64,000 nt of DNA from Chitinophagaceae bacterium (GCA_947474435.1 CANJII010000014.1:1-64000); one strand, 5' to 3'. Counted from the stretch's first letter, positions 19,421-30,464 are shown. Notes: generated by a model from the letters alone, not told the origin. Translations and numbers: made by a program.

Positions 19421-19832
19421 ATTAGCAACCTCATTTACTTTTTTTTCAGAGTGCAATTATATTCACAACAAAACCGTACCCGATTGTTTTTTTGTATCAA
19501 GTTTAAAGAATAAAAATCACTTTTTAAATATGGAATAATTTTAAAATCGATAATAGTTAACTGTTTAATCTGTCGTATGTTTCAAATGTTAATTGCAAAT
19601 TCAATTTAGACTGATTTGCAATCGAAAACCTTTATAAATTAACTCAAATTGGATAATGAAAAACCAATTTCCACCAGGCCGCTTCATCAACAAGTAAGCC
19701 CGCGTTCGTATAAAAAAATTAAGACAACTCGACTTTCGATAAATTTTGTTCTACAGAAAAAATTAAACTTCAGCAAAAATTATTTCGTTGGTTTACATTT
19801 AGCCCGATGAAAATTTGCATAGCTGATTTATA
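19421..19832. other. 412-bp intergenic region before the TonB receptor
   Basis: AT-rich and without a credible reading frame. TACATTTA at about 19793 differs by one base from the Bacteroidota -7 consensus and may belong to the TonB receptor promoter. No terminator hairpin after kup, RNA gene or repeat was found by eye. Confidence 0.35.
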
Positions 19833-22685
19833 ATGAACAGGAAAATAACGCTCACGATTTTTTTACTTTTAAATATTCAATTACTCTTTGCACAAAAGAC
19901 TGCAAAAATATATGGGGTCATTACCGATAAGGGTGATAAGAGTATATTAATTGGTGTAACAGTCGCGCTAAAAGGAACATCTTTCGGAACAGTCACAGAT
20001 ATTGACGGAAATTATTCGCTCAATAATATTCCGGCAGGTACTTACATAATTGAATGTAGTTATGTCGGCTACGAACGAATTCTTTTAACCGGAATAAAAA
20101 TTTCAGAAGGCGAGCAAAAAAAATTAGATGTACAGTTAGGCGTTAGTGCCATAACACTCGATGATAATATTGTAGTGATAGGAGAGAAGCCAATGGTCGA
20201 TGTTGAAGATTCGAAGAGCACACAAAAAATCGGTAAAGATCAAATTGAATCAGCGCCATCACGACAAATTCAAGGGATCATTAACACTTCAGCCGGCGTG
20301 GTTCAAAATGCTGAGGGTATTCACATAAGAGGAGGCCGCACTTATGAAACAGGTTTTTTTATTGATGATGTTTCAGCTACTGATCCGCTTGCAGGCACCG
20401 GTTTCGGAATTGATTTAGGAAGCAATGCCATTGATGATATTGAAGTAAGTACAAGCAGTTCTTCAGTTGAATACGGAAACTCCACCTCTGGAACAGTGAA
20501 TGCAAAAACAAAAAGTGGTGGCGATAAATTTTCTGTCAATGCCTCGCACAAACGCGACAACTTTGGATTTAATAAGGGCTGGAATTCAACATTCAATAAT
20601 TCCATTTACGAATTTGGTTTAGGAGGTCCGTTGAAATTAAAAAAAGAAGTTGCACCGAAATTAAAATACTACACCTCTTTCAAATTTAATTTTACCGATA
20701 ATTATTTTCACAACCCTGCTGATCAGGTTGTGTCATCTGTTTATCCCGATACCATATGGAGTCCTTATCAGGATAATCGGTGGGCAGGAATGTTAAAATT
20801 GAATTATGATTTTTCATCTGCAAAAAAATTATCATTCACTTATTTAAAAAGTATAACCATTAATCAGGATTTTAATATGCTTCGCATTACAGGCAATGAT
20901 GTTGGATTTACTCCCGGTTATCAATACAGCTTCGCATTGCAACCGGATAATGCAAATTCATACACACACGATACAAATCTTGAATCATTGGTTTGGATAC
21001 AAACACCAAAACCATCTTTCTCTTATCGAATAACATTATCAAGATTGTTTGTTCACCTGCGTGCTGATGCCAATGGAAGAAACTGGCGGCCACTTCAAGT
21101 GAACAGCGAATTTGATCCATCGAGCATCGTTACATTTCCAACGCAATATTTTAATCCGACAGATAGTATTGTTTTTGTTTTGCCAGGTCCGGGATTATTT
21201 AACAATGATGGAATAGCCACCTTGTGGCACGATCACTATGTGGAAGAATATACTTTAAAATCATCAGCAACTTTTTATTCTAAGAACACCAGCAACCGCT
21301 TTTATGTTGGAGGAGAATTGAAAAGAAGAGAGATGCAGTGGATTGATATCACTCGCCCTTGGATTGGAGCGCCCATTCAATTGCCCGATGAAAGTTTTAC
21401 ACAATCATTTCGATTGGGAGATTTAAGTGATGCATGGCATGTGGTTCCAGTGCGGGGTGCATTTTATGTTTCTGATAAATATAAATTCCGCGGATTGATT
21501 GCTGATATTGGATTGCGGTATGAATACTGGTTCGCAGGAAAATTTGTGGATGATGCAATTGAAAATATTAACTCACCTATTGCTGATGCCATCAGAGAAG
21601 AATATTTAAAACACACAGTAAATATTTTTGGTAGCAGAATGAAAATGCGATTACTACCGAAACTCGCTGCAAGTTTTCCAATAAAAGAAAATCAGGTCAT
21701 GTATTTTAATTATGGTCACAGCATGGTTGAACCGCATCCTTCATATATTTATACTGGACTCGATCCATATTATGCTGATCGCTCAACTCTTGGCCGCATT
21801 GGTAATCCTGATTTGAATCCAGAAGTTGATATATCCTATGAATTAGGTTTGAAATCACAAATCGGAAGTAACGATGCTTTAAATGTGTCAGCATATTGGA
21901 AAGATAAATATGATTTCATAACCAGCAGTACAATTTATTTAAAAGATGCAACAGGAAGAGAAGTTGCACGAACCATAAGAATAAATGCTGACTATGCCCG
22001 TGTTCGCGGTTTCGAAATCGGGTACATGAAGCGTGTAGCAAAATGGTTCAGTGGCCAGCTTTCATTTTCATATAGTGCAGCCACCGGTCAAAGTTCATCA
22101 GCTTCGCAAAGCTTATCACAAATTCTTGCAACAGGAAATTCAGTAAGCACAAAAGAAACTCCCCTCGCATGGGACTCACCAATTGATGTAAAAGGATTTG
22201 CCATTTTCACCGTGAACAAGGAAAAAGGATTATTCAATTCAAAAGTTTTTAATCATTTTAGTTTTTATACCGAAGCAATTTTCAGAACCGGAAAAAGATA
22301 TACCCCATACTTGTTTGAAGGCTATGAAGAATATTCTGGCAGACCAATATATAATGTTGATGGAACTCCGGAACATCAGTTTCAAAAAATTTCGGTTCCT
22401 TCATTCTGGTTGAATGCAACTCTACGCAAATGGATAAAAGTTAAACGAACAGATGTTTCATTCACACTTGAGGCTACAAATATTCTGAACACAAAAAATC
22501 CACTGATCATAAATCCTGTTACCGGTAATGCATATTACGATGGAGATGCCGTTCCATCTGAATGGCGAGATCCTGAATTTATTGATCCGAGAGATTATCG
22601 TTCTTACAATACTCCACCAAATAATCCTGCTCGGTTTGATGCACCATTTCATTTTAATTTCGGGATAGCAATTAAATTCCGTTAA
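19833..22685 (+). CDS. TonB-dependent receptor with carboxypeptidase-regulatory-like domain
   Basis: A 950-residue outer-membrane receptor: signal peptide (MNRKITLTIFLLLNIQLLFAQ), a CarboxypepD_reg-like beta sandwich (about 25-110, with GVTVALKGTSFGTVTDIDGNYSL), a plug domain (about 115-230, including GIHIRGGRTYETGFFIDDV) and a long beta barrel ending NFGIAIKFR. No SusD partner follows, so it is not a classical polysaccharide-utilisation pair. The ligand is unknown. It is separated by 126 bp from the OmpA gene, which has its own promoter. Confidence 0.88.
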   Translation: MNRKITLTIFLLLNIQLLFAQKTAKIYGVITDKGDKSILIGVTVALKGTSFGTVTDIDGNYSLNNIPAGTYIIECSYVGYERILLTGIKISEGEQKKLDVQLGVSAITLDDNIVVIGEKPMVDVEDSKSTQKIGKDQIESAPSRQIQGIINTSAGVVQNAEGIHIRGGRTYETGFFIDDVSATDPLAGTGFGIDLGSNAIDDIEVSTSSSSVEYGNSTSGTVNAKTKSGGDKFSVNASHKRDNFGFNKGWNSTFNNSIYEFGLGGPLKLKKEVAPKLKYYTSFKFNFTDNYFHNPADQVVSSVYPDTIWSPYQDNRWAGMLKLNYDFSSAKKLSFTYLKSITINQDFNMLRITGNDVGFTPGYQYSFALQPDNANSYTHDTNLESLVWIQTPKPSFSYRITLSRLFVHLRADANGRNWRPLQVNSEFDPSSIVTFPTQYFNPTDSIVFVLPGPGLFNNDGIATLWHDHYVEEYTLKSSATFYSKNTSNRFYVGGELKRREMQWIDITRPWIGAPIQLPDESFTQSFRLGDLSDAWHVVPVRGAFYVSDKYKFRGLIADIGLRYEYWFAGKFVDDAIENINSPIADAIREEYLKHTVNIFGSRMKMRLLPKLAASFPIKENQVMYFNYGHSMVEPHPSYIYTGLDPYYADRSTLGRIGNPDLNPEVDISYELGLKSQIGSNDALNVSAYWKDKYDFITSSTIYLKDATGREVARTIRINADYARVRGFEIGYMKRVAKWFSGQLSFSYSAATGQSSSASQSLSQILATGNSVSTKETPLAWDSPIDVKGFAIFTVNKEKGLFNSKVFNHFSFYTEAIFRTGKRYTPYLFEGYEEYSGRPIYNVDGTPEHQFQKISVPSFWLNATLRKWIKVKRTDVSFTLEATNILNTKNPLIINPVTGNAYYDGDAVPSEWRDPEFIDPRDYRSYNTPPNNPARFDAPFHFNFGIAIKFR

Positions 22686-22737
22686 CAAAATATTTAGACA
22701 ATGAACAAAACAGTGTGTTGAATATTTTTTGAAAACC

Positions 22738-22766
22738 TTGTTTTTTATTCTTTCTGATTATCTTTG
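22738..22766 (+). promoter_or_regulatory. Promoter of the OmpA-family gene
   Basis: TTG at 22738-22740, an 18-bp spacer and TATCTTTG at 22759-22766 match the Bacteroidota primary sigma consensus (TTG, about 19 bp, TAnnTTTG). The ATG of the OmpA-like gene lies 46 bp downstream at 22812. Confidence 0.6.
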
Positions 22767-22811
22767 TGCGCAATAAAAAAAACAACTGTTTAAAACATCA
22801 AAACAATCTTT

Positions 22812-24413
22812 ATGAAATCAACAAAAATTTTCATCTTTTCGGCACTTGTCTCCTTAGTGCTTTCATACTCCAATCCTGTTACCGCACAAATGATGCAGGA
22901 TCCAAAAAAATATTACACCGGGACTTCGATTACCTTAAGAGGAGGGATATCAAGTGCATATACTGATGTAAGAACTTTTGATTTCGCCAGAACAAAAGCA
23001 GGTGGAGTTTCAGAATGGAAACCGGGGTTTGGTTTATCAATAAACAGAATGTTCAGTAGCGTATTTGGCATGCAGGCAAATTTTAATTATGCAAAACTTT
23101 TAGGAATTTCAAATGTCGACTCATCAGCAGTGGAAGATAAGAATATATATCAGAGACTTGGATTTGACAGACCCGTGTATTTTGAAACAAATGTGATCAA
23201 TTATGGATTGAATATGTATATGAACCTTTCAAATCTTGCTATGTCATTAAAAAAGGCAAATCAAAAACCAAACAGCAGCAGAAAGTTAGGTTTCTATACT
23301 GCGGTTGGAATAGGTTTAGTACATTTTGATGCAACTATTTATGATTTGAAGGATGGATTAGCTCCTTCGTATTCAGGTTATTCAGGAACCATTGTTGATG
23401 GTGATTCTTACGAAACTCTATATGATTCATCAAGAAATGCTAATGCAAGAATTGGAGGATATCTTCGTGGTTTTACCGGTAAAACTATCGAGGTTGATTT
23501 CCCAATTACTTTTGGTGTAAAATATAAAATTTCAAGAACCTTTGATATTGGATTGCAAAATGATATGCATTATGTAATCTCTGATAAATTGGATGGTTTT
23601 GTAATGAATAGAAACAGCGTGGTTAAAAAGGCAAATGATAAGTGGATGATGACTTCATTAGCTTTAACTTACAAATTTGTAGGAAAGGATGAAAACAAAG
23701 ATTACATAGAGTGGATGGATCCAACTGAAACCATGTATGATGAGTATCAGTTGCTTGCAGATAAAATGAGAAAAATGACAACCGATTCTGATAACGATGG
23801 CGTTGCTGATATATTTGACAAAGAACCTAACACAGCAGCTGGTAATAAAGTTGATGGATCTGGTGTTAGTATGGATGTTGATGGTGATGGTGTTGCTGAT
23901 GCAAAGGATTCTGATTTGTTCTCACCAAAAGGTGCAACAGTTGATGCTGATGGAAAACCAAACGATGCTGATGGTGATGGCGTTGCTGATGTAAATGATA
24001 AAGAGCCAAATTCTAAACCCGGCGCTTTAGTAAATTACCAAGGAAAAACAATTAAACAAGACTTTGCAACCGGTACAACTTCAGGCGGATACATTCCACC
24101 AACAATTTATTTTGATTTGAACAAGAGCGAAGTTAAAGGAATGTACTATCCTGAATTAAGTGAATTGGCTAAATACATGAAATCAAATGCATCTGTTAAA
24201 ATTAATGTTGTTGGTAATGCTGACGAAAGAGGTTCTGATGGTTACAACAATGATCTTGGAATGAAGCGTGCAAATGCCGTTAAAGATTACTTAGTAAAAT
24301 ATTATGGCATTGATGGCGGTAGAATTACTGCTTCTTCACAAGGCGAAAAGAGCCCATTAATGAAATCGGCTTACAATGTTAACCGTCGTGTTGATGTTGA
24401 AATAAGCAAGTAA
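22812..24413 (+). CDS. OmpA family protein with calcium-binding-type Asp-rich repeats
   Basis: A 533-residue outer-membrane/periplasmic protein. It has a signal peptide (about 1-25), an N-terminal beta-barrel-like region with GTSITLRGGISSAYTD, three thrombospondin type 3-like repeats (about 325-405, such as DNDGVADIFDKEPN and DADGDGVADVNDKEPN) and a C-terminal OmpA peptidoglycan-binding domain (about 425-533, with YFDLNKSEVK, GNADERGSDGYNNDLGMKRA and NRRVDVEIS). The role is probably linking the outer membrane to peptidoglycan. It has its own promoter and ends at a strong terminator. Confidence 0.88.
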   Translation: MKSTKIFIFSALVSLVLSYSNPVTAQMMQDPKKYYTGTSITLRGGISSAYTDVRTFDFARTKAGGVSEWKPGFGLSINRMFSSVFGMQANFNYAKLLGISNVDSSAVEDKNIYQRLGFDRPVYFETNVINYGLNMYMNLSNLAMSLKKANQKPNSSRKLGFYTAVGIGLVHFDATIYDLKDGLAPSYSGYSGTIVDGDSYETLYDSSRNANARIGGYLRGFTGKTIEVDFPITFGVKYKISRTFDIGLQNDMHYVISDKLDGFVMNRNSVVKKANDKWMMTSLALTYKFVGKDENKDYIEWMDPTETMYDEYQLLADKMRKMTTDSDNDGVADIFDKEPNTAAGNKVDGSGVSMDVDGDGVADAKDSDLFSPKGATVDADGKPNDADGDGVADVNDKEPNSKPGALVNYQGKTIKQDFATGTTSGGYIPPTIYFDLNKSEVKGMYYPELSELAKYMKSNASVKINVVGNADERGSDGYNNDLGMKRANAVKDYLVKYYGIDGGRITASSQGEKSPLMKSAYNVNRRVDVEISK

Positions 24414-24436
24414 ATAAAACAGTTTTGATGTTGAAT

Positions 24437-24470
24437 GAAGGGCGATTCGGTTTCGAATCGCCCTTCTTCT
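24437..24470 (+). terminator. Intrinsic terminator after the OmpA gene
   Basis: A perfect 13-bp inverted repeat: GAAGGGCGATTCG at 24437-24449, a GTTT loop, and its complement at 24454-24466, followed by TTCTTTT. It lies between convergent genes (OmpA on plus, TrmH-type methyltransferase on minus), so it may serve both. Confidence 0.85.
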
Positions 24471-24499
24471 TTTAATGAATCACTCAATTTTATCGGGGA

Positions 24500-25033
24500 T
24501 TATGTTTTGTATGCTTTTGTGAAATAATCCCAAAGAACAATTCCAACTGAGACAGAAATATTGAACGAATGCTTAGTGCCGAATTGCGGAATTTCTATGG
24601 CTGAATCCAACTCATTTAAAATCTCATCGCTTAATCCGTGAACTTCATTGCCAAACACTAAAGCAATTTTTTCATTTTTATCAAACTGAAAATCAGTGAG
24701 CGAAATACTTTTATTTATCTGTTCAATACCAATAATTTTATAATCATCTTTTTTTAATTCTGAAATTGAATCCAATGTTGTGCTGAAGTATTTCCATTCT
24801 ATTGAATCCTGAGAACCCAATGATGCTTTTAACAAATCGCGATTTGGAGGAACTGCTGTTATTCCACAACAATGAATTGCTTTAACAGCAAATGCATCGG
24901 CGGTTCTGAAAACACTTCCGGCATTGTGGGCGCTTCTGATATTATCCAGTACAATTATCACATTCAGTTTTTCTTTCTGCTTGAATTCATCTATGGAAAT
25001 GCGACCTAATTCTTCATTTAATATTTTTCTCAT
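24500..25033 (-). CDS. TrmH/SpoU family RNA 2'-O-methyltransferase
   Basis: A 177-residue SPOUT methyltransferase with the three SpoU motifs: NIRSAHNAGSVFRTAD (motif 1), IALVFGNEVHGLS (motif 2) and IPQFGTKHSFNISVSVGI (motif 3), which build the knotted SAM site. It lacks the N-terminal substrate-binding extension of rRNA-modifying members and is as short as tRNA-type enzymes. It modifies tRNA or rRNA; the exact nucleotide is not evident. It diverges from mutS with 49 bp between the starts. Confidence 0.88.
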   Translation of the reverse strand: MRKILNEELGRISIDEFKQKEKLNVIIVLDNIRSAHNAGSVFRTADAFAVKAIHCCGITAVPPNRDLLKASLGSQDSIEWKYFSTTLDSISELKKDDYKIIGIEQINKSISLTDFQFDKNEKIALVFGNEVHGLSDEILNELDSAIEIPQFGTKHSFNISVSVGIVLWDYFTKAYKT

Positions 25034-25082
25034 GAATTTTAAATTCAGTGTTTTATTTTGCCTGCATATTTAGTGATTCAAA

Positions 25083-27686
25083 TTGAACAAGGTTAAAGAA
25101 ATAAAAGAAACGCCATTGATGGCGCAATACAAAAAGATCAAGGGAAAATATCCCGATGCCATCTTGTTGTTCAGAGTCGGGGACTTTTATGAAACATTTG
25201 AACAGGATGCAGTAACCACTTCAAAAGTTTTAGGAATTGTTTTAACGCGCAGAGCAAATGGTTCAGCATCATTTGTAGAACTAGCAGGATTTCCATATCA
25301 CTCGCTCGATAATTATCTACCTAAGTTAGTAAAGGCTGGATATCGCGTGGCAATATGCGATCAATTAGAAGATCCGAAATTAACGAAGACCATTGTTAAG
25401 CGGGGAGTAACTGAAATGATTACTCCCGGAGTTACTGACAATGAAAAATTACTGGACCACCGCGCGAATAATTTTTTATGTGCCATTCATTTTGATGGAC
25501 AATTTTATGGTCTGGCATTTTTAGATATCAGCACAGGTGAGTTTTATGCCGCGCAGGGAAACGCGGAGTATGCAGATAAGATGTTACAGAGTTTAAAACC
25601 AAGTGAAATTATTTTCAGCAAGTCTTATAAAAAAGATTTTCTTACTCAGTTCGGTTCACGATTTTATACTTACTCCATTGATGATTGGATTTTTCAATTT
25701 GATTATACAAATGAATTATTGCAGCGGCATTTTCAGGTGCAGTCGTTAAAAGGGTTTGGAATTGATGAAATGAAACCTGCAATTATTGCCTGTGGTGCAG
25801 CACTTCAATATTTATCAGATACCGAGCATCCGAACATCGGACACATCACTTCCATTTCACGAATTGAAGAAGAACGATATGTATGGTTAGATCGGTTTAC
25901 CATTCGCAACCTTGAATTATTACAATGTCACCACGAACATGGTAAGTCGTTGCTGCAGGTAATGGATCACACACTGAGTCCGATGGGTTCCCGGATGATG
26001 CGCAAGTGGGTAGTACTTCCACTAAAAGATAAACACCAGATTGAAGAGCGGTTGGAAATGGTGGAATTATTTATTAAGGAAAATGAATTGCTAAAACATT
26101 TACAAACCGGATTAAAACAAGCTGGCGATTTAGAACGATTAATTGCCCGCGTTCCATTGGGAAAAATAAATCCGCGTGAAGTTATTCAGTTGCGCAGGGC
26201 ATTGATTTCAATTGAGAAATTAATTGCTGATTTTCAATCACACGAAGCTTTACAGAATATTTCAGGTCAGTTGAATCCATGTATTTATATCAGGGAAAAA
26301 ATTGAAATGACATTACATGATGAAGCTCCTGCCATTATTCAAAAAGGTGGAGTGATTAAAAATGGTTTATCGATTCAGTTGGATGAATACAGAAATCTTG
26401 CTTACTCCGGCAAAGAATACTTGCTGCAGATTCAGAAAGATGAAATTGAAAAAACAGGAATCACTTCGCTCAAAATCGGTTTCAATAATATACATGGATA
26501 TTATCTTGAAGTAACCAATACGCATAAAAGTCGTGTTCCTGCAGATTGGATACGAAAACAAACATTGGTGAGTGCAGAGCGATATGTAACTCCAGCTTTA
26601 AAAGAATATGAAGAAAAAATTCTGGGTGCCGAAGAAAAAATTCTGGAACTTGAACAGCAATTATTTGCTGAACTGGTAAATGAACTGAATGATTATGTGC
26701 AGGTGATTCAATTGAATGCATCAGTTCTCGCACGATTGGATTGTTTGCAATCATTTACTACACTTTCTTTGAAACACAATTATCACAAACCAAAACTGGA
26801 TGACAGTTTTATTATTGACATAAAAGATGGAAGGCATCCGGTAATTGAACAACAACTTCCATTGGGAGAACAGTATGTTCCGAATGATATTTTTCTCGAT
26901 AATGAATCACAACAAATAATCATTATCACAGGGCCAAACATGGCGGGTAAATCTGCATTGATTCGTCAAACTGCATTGATTGTTTTGATGGCGCAAATGG
27001 GATGTTTTGTGCCGGCATCTTCGGCGCGAATAGGAATGGTTGATAAAATATTTACCAGAGTAGGGGCATCTGATAATATTTCTTCCGGCGAATCAACCTT
27101 TATGGTGGAGATGAGTGAAACCGCAAGTATTCTTAACAACATCAGCGAACGAAGTCTGATTTTGTTAGATGAAATAGGAAGAGGCACGAGCACATTCGAT
27201 GGAATCAGCATTGCATGGGCAATTGCAGAATACCTGCATACAAATTCCAAAGGAAAACCGAAAACACTTTTCGCCACTCACTATCACGAGTTAAATGAGT
27301 TGGAAGAAAAGTTTCCACGGATACGGAATTTTAATGTGTCGATCCGCGAAAGTGGAAATAAAATTATTTTCCTTCGTAAATTGGTCGAAGGCGGCAGTCA
27401 GCATTCATTCGGAATTCATGTAGCAAAAATTGCAGGTATTCCAACATCAGTGGTGGAGCGTGCAAATGATATCTTATCACAAATGGAATCGAAATCTTTA
27501 GGAAGCGATTTGAAAAAAATTGCAAGAGAAATTAAACCAAAAGAAATTCAACTCAGCATATTTGAAGCAGGGAATCCCCAGTTAAAAAAATTAAAAGAAC
27601 AAATTGAACAGATAGAAATTAACACTTTAACCCCTGTGGAGGCATTATTAAAACTGCACGAGTTGAAGAAGAGTATAGAAGAATGA
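25083..27686 (+). CDS. mutS: DNA mismatch repair protein MutS
   Basis: An 867-residue MutS1. The mismatch-recognition motif FRVGDFYETF (GxFYE-type) is near residue 35, the connector, lever and clamp domains follow, the Walker A motif GPNMAGKS is at residues 617-624, and the Walker B/signature region LILLDEIGRGTSTFDG follows. The C terminus is a helical dimerisation tail. A TTG at 25083 is the most upstream start; an in-frame ATG (MAQYKKIKG) 12 codons later is a possible alternative. Length is normal for the family. Confidence 0.95.
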   Translation: MNKVKEIKETPLMAQYKKIKGKYPDAILLFRVGDFYETFEQDAVTTSKVLGIVLTRRANGSASFVELAGFPYHSLDNYLPKLVKAGYRVAICDQLEDPKLTKTIVKRGVTEMITPGVTDNEKLLDHRANNFLCAIHFDGQFYGLAFLDISTGEFYAAQGNAEYADKMLQSLKPSEIIFSKSYKKDFLTQFGSRFYTYSIDDWIFQFDYTNELLQRHFQVQSLKGFGIDEMKPAIIACGAALQYLSDTEHPNIGHITSISRIEEERYVWLDRFTIRNLELLQCHHEHGKSLLQVMDHTLSPMGSRMMRKWVVLPLKDKHQIEERLEMVELFIKENELLKHLQTGLKQAGDLERLIARVPLGKINPREVIQLRRALISIEKLIADFQSHEALQNISGQLNPCIYIREKIEMTLHDEAPAIIQKGGVIKNGLSIQLDEYRNLAYSGKEYLLQIQKDEIEKTGITSLKIGFNNIHGYYLEVTNTHKSRVPADWIRKQTLVSAERYVTPALKEYEEKILGAEEKILELEQQLFAELVNELNDYVQVIQLNASVLARLDCLQSFTTLSLKHNYHKPKLDDSFIIDIKDGRHPVIEQQLPLGEQYVPNDIFLDNESQQIIIITGPNMAGKSALIRQTALIVLMAQMGCFVPASSARIGMVDKIFTRVGASDNISSGESTFMVEMSETASILNNISERSLILLDEIGRGTSTFDGISIAWAIAEYLHTNSKGKPKTLFATHYHELNELEEKFPRIRNFNVSIRESGNKIIFLRKLVEGGSQHSFGIHVAKIAGIPTSVVERANDILSQMESKSLGSDLKKIAREIKPKEIQLSIFEAGNPQLKKLKEQIEQIEINTLTPVEALLKLHELKKSIEE

Positions 27687-27726
27687 AAATTCTTTTTTCT
27701 TCATTATGATTTTTAGAGTCAAACTC

Positions 27727-27734
27727 TATATTTG
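27727..27734 (+). promoter_or_regulatory. -7 box ahead of the tRNA pair
   Basis: TATATTTG matches TAnnTTTG exactly and lies about 84 bp before the tRNA-Gly gene in a gene-free stretch. The -33 region is weak (TATG at about the right distance). Confidence 0.4.
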
Positions 27735-27817
27735 CGGCTCGATAAAATTATTGGTTGCATAACAGCACAGTTTTTTTATCTGAATTTTAAAATCGTTCTT
27801 TAATAAAAAATAATTAA

Positions 27818-27890
<73 letters not shown>

Positions 27891-28005
27891 CATTTTTTAA
27901 GTTGTTTGTTATATATAGTTAGTTATTAGAAATACGTTTTCCTTCTAATGATTTTTTTATGGATGGCAAATAATTTTCTACTGGAATTTTTCACGCAAGT
28001 GAAGC

Positions 28006-28094
28006 GCCCGGGTGGTGGAACTGGTAGACACGCAGGACTTAAAATCCTGTCGCCCGAAACGGCGGTGCGGGTTCGATTCCCGCCCCGGGCACCA
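28006..28094 (+). tRNA. tRNA-Leu (anticodon UAA)
   Basis: A class II tRNA: acceptor arms GCCCGGG and CCCGGGC, anticodon stem-loop CAGGA-CTTAAAA-TCCTG giving UAA, a long variable arm (TCGCCCGAAACGGCG) and a T arm with GGTTCGATTCC. The 3' CCA is encoded at 28092-28094. Confidence 0.96.
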
Positions 28095-28224
28095 TTGAAA
28101 TTATTTCTAAAGGATTATCCCGTTTGATTTTTAAAAGGCCTCTATGTTTTTTTAGCAAATTTTTTTTAGGTTTCAATTCCTATTTTACCTATTGTTCTTA
28201 TTAAAATTAAGCAACGACTTGATT

Positions 28225-28232
28225 TACATTTG
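28225..28232 (+). promoter_or_regulatory. -7 box directly upstream of prfC
   Basis: TACATTTG matches TAnnTTTG and ends 8 bp before the prfC ATG at 28241, implying a transcript with almost no leader. No good -33 element at the standard spacing. Confidence 0.35.
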
Positions 28233-28240
28233 CGCCCCTT

Positions 28241-29836
28241 ATGACATTAGACGAAGAGATAGCCAAGCGACGAACATTTGCCATTATCAGCCACCCCGAT
28301 GCAGGTAAAACCACGCTCACCGAAAAATTTTTATTGTTCGGTGGTGCCATACAAACTGCCGGTGCGGTGAAGAGTAATAAAATCAAGAAGGCTGCAACTT
28401 CCGATTTCATGGATATTGAAAGGCAGCGTGGAATTTCGGTTGCCACCTCGGTTATGACTTTTGAATACAACGAAAAAATCATTAACCTGTTAGATACTCC
28501 CGGCCACAAGGATTTTGCTGAAGATACTTACCGCACACTCACAGCGGTTGACAGTGTAATACTCGTGATTGATTGCGTGAAAGGAGTGGAGGCGCAAACT
28601 GAAAAGCTGATGGAAGTATGCCGTATGCGCGATGCTCCGGTAATTATTTTCATTAACAAAATGGACCGCGAAGGACAAAATCCTTTTGATCTATTGGATG
28701 AGTTGGAGTTGAAACTGAATATTAAAGTTCGTCCGTTGAGTTGGCCAATCAGTATTGGTCAGTCGTTTAAAGGAGTTTATAATTTATATGAAAAGTCGCT
28801 GAACATTTTTAATCCGAGTCAAACAAAACTGACTGATGATATTGTAAGCATCAGTTCATTGAACGATGAATCACTTGACAGTTACATTGCACCATACACC
28901 AATCAACTTCGCGAAGATGTGAGTTTGATTGAAGGTGTATATGATTCATTCGACCACAAAGCATATCTCGAAGGTAAATTGGCGCCGGTATTTTTTGGTA
29001 GCGCAGTAAATAATTTCGGTGTGCGCGAATTGTTAAATGCATTTACTTCTATTGCGCCACCACCCATTCCGCGCGGAACCGATTTGCGAGAAGTGAAACC
29101 CGAGGAAAAACCTTTCACTGGTTTTGTATTTAAAATTCATGCAAACCTTGACCCTCGTCACCGTGATAGAATTGCGTTCGTGAGAGTTTGCTCGGGAAAA
29201 TTTGAGCGGAATAAATTTTATACACATACACGCTTACTTAAAGAATTGCGCTTCAGTAGCCCTGCATCATTCATGGCTTCAGCAAAAAATATTATTGACG
29301 AAGCATTTCCAGGTGATGTTATTGGATTGTATGATTCCGGAAATTTTAAAATCGGCGATACACTCACTGAAGGTGAGCACATTCACTACAAAGGAATTCC
29401 AAGTTTCTCTCCTGAAATTTTCAAGGAATTAGTGAATACTGACCCGATGAAAACAAAACAATTGGACAAAGGAATTCGTCAGTTGACTGATGAAGGAGTA
29501 GCGCAATTATTTACACAACAACCCGGCAACCGGAAAATTGTTGGAACAGTGGGAGAGTTGCAGTTCGAAGTAATTCAGTATCGGTTGCAAAACGAATATG
29601 GTGCATCGTGTTCGTGGCGGCCTTTGCAATTACATAAAGCATGTTGGGTTACTGCTGATGATAAATTGGAATTGCAGGAGTTCGTTCGCTTGCGTGGTCA
29701 GCAAATTTGTCTGGATAAGGATGACCATTTTGTTTACATGGCTGAAACCAGGTACATGCTTGATACCTTAATGCAAAATCATCCGCGAGTAAAATTTCAT
29801 TTTACATCAGAATTTAAAAAAGACATTTTGAAATAA
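28241..29836 (+). CDS. prfC: Peptide chain release factor 3 (RF3)
   Basis: A 531-residue translational GTPase that removes RF1/RF2 from the ribosome after termination. The P-loop HPDAGKTT is at residues 18-25, switch II DTPGHKD near residue 87 and NKMD near residue 140. The RF3-type insert [20 protein letters not shown] distinguishes it from EF-G. Full length, single gene, followed 37 bp later by a methyltransferase gene. Confidence 0.95.
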   Translation: MTLDEEIAKRRTFAIISHPDAGKTTLTEKFLLFGGAIQTAGAVKSNKIKKAATSDFMDIERQRGISVATSVMTFEYNEKIINLLDTPGHKDFAEDTYRTLTAVDSVILVIDCVKGVEAQTEKLMEVCRMRDAPVIIFINKMDREGQNPFDLLDELELKLNIKVRPLSWPISIGQSFKGVYNLYEKSLNIFNPSQTKLTDDIVSISSLNDESLDSYIAPYTNQLREDVSLIEGVYDSFDHKAYLEGKLAPVFFGSAVNNFGVRELLNAFTSIAPPPIPRGTDLREVKPEEKPFTGFVFKIHANLDPRHRDRIAFVRVCSGKFERNKFYTHTRLLKELRFSSPASFMASAKNIIDEAFPGDVIGLYDSGNFKIGDTLTEGEHIHYKGIPSFSPEIFKELVNTDPMKTKQLDKGIRQLTDEGVAQLFTQQPGNRKIVGTVGELQFEVIQYRLQNEYGASCSWRPLQLHKACWVTADDKLELQEFVRLRGQQICLDKDDHFVYMAETRYMLDTLMQNHPRVKFHFTSEFKKDILK

Positions 29837-29873
29837 GATTTTTGATTTCAGATTTTAAATTATTTAAAGATTG

Positions 29874-30464
29874 ATGAATATGATTCACCCCGATAAAAAT
29901 TTCTGGAGTGCCCGCTACACTGAAAATGCAACCGGATGGGATGTTGGTGCTATCACAACTCCATTAAAAGAATACATTGACCAGTTAAAACATAAATCAA
30001 TCAGCATTTTGATCCCAGGTGCAGGCAATAGTCATGAAGCAGAATTTTTATTCCGGAATGGTTTTAAAAATATATCCGTGCTTGATATAACAGAAGAGCC
30101 ATTGCAGAATATTCAAAACCGCATTCCTGAATTTCCTAAAGAACAATTGATATGCGGAGATTTTTTTCAACATAAAGGAAATTATGATTTAATATTTGAG
30201 CAAACATTTTTCTGCGCTCTCCATCCATCGTTACGGAAATCGTATGCCGAAAAAATGAATGGATTACTTAAACCAAAAGGGAAATTAGTTGGTGTTTTAT
30301 TCAACGATAAAATGAATGACAATGAACCTCCATTCGGTGGAAATGCTGATGAGTACAGAAATTATTTTTCACCCTATTTTAATTTCAATGTTTTTGAAAC
30401 CTGTTATAATTCTATTGAAAAAAGAAGCGGTCGTGAATTGTTCATTGTATTAGAGAAGAGATAA
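29874..30464 (+). CDS. TPMT-family SAM-dependent methyltransferase
   Basis: A 196-residue soluble protein. FWSARYTENATGWDVG at the N terminus and ILIPGAGNSHEAEFLFRNGF (SAM motif I) are typical of the thiopurine S-methyltransferase-like family, as is FEQTFFCALHPSLRKSYAEKM. The substrate in bacteria is usually a small thiol, halide or metalloid; nothing here decides. The ATG at 29874 is preferred over the preceding TTG. Confidence 0.8.
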   Translation: MNMIHPDKNFWSARYTENATGWDVGAITTPLKEYIDQLKHKSISILIPGAGNSHEAEFLFRNGFKNISVLDITEEPLQNIQNRIPEFPKEQLICGDFFQHKGNYDLIFEQTFFCALHPSLRKSYAEKMNGLLKPKGKLVGVLFNDKMNDNEPPFGGNADEYRNYFSPYFNFNVFETCYNSIEKRSGRELFIVLEKR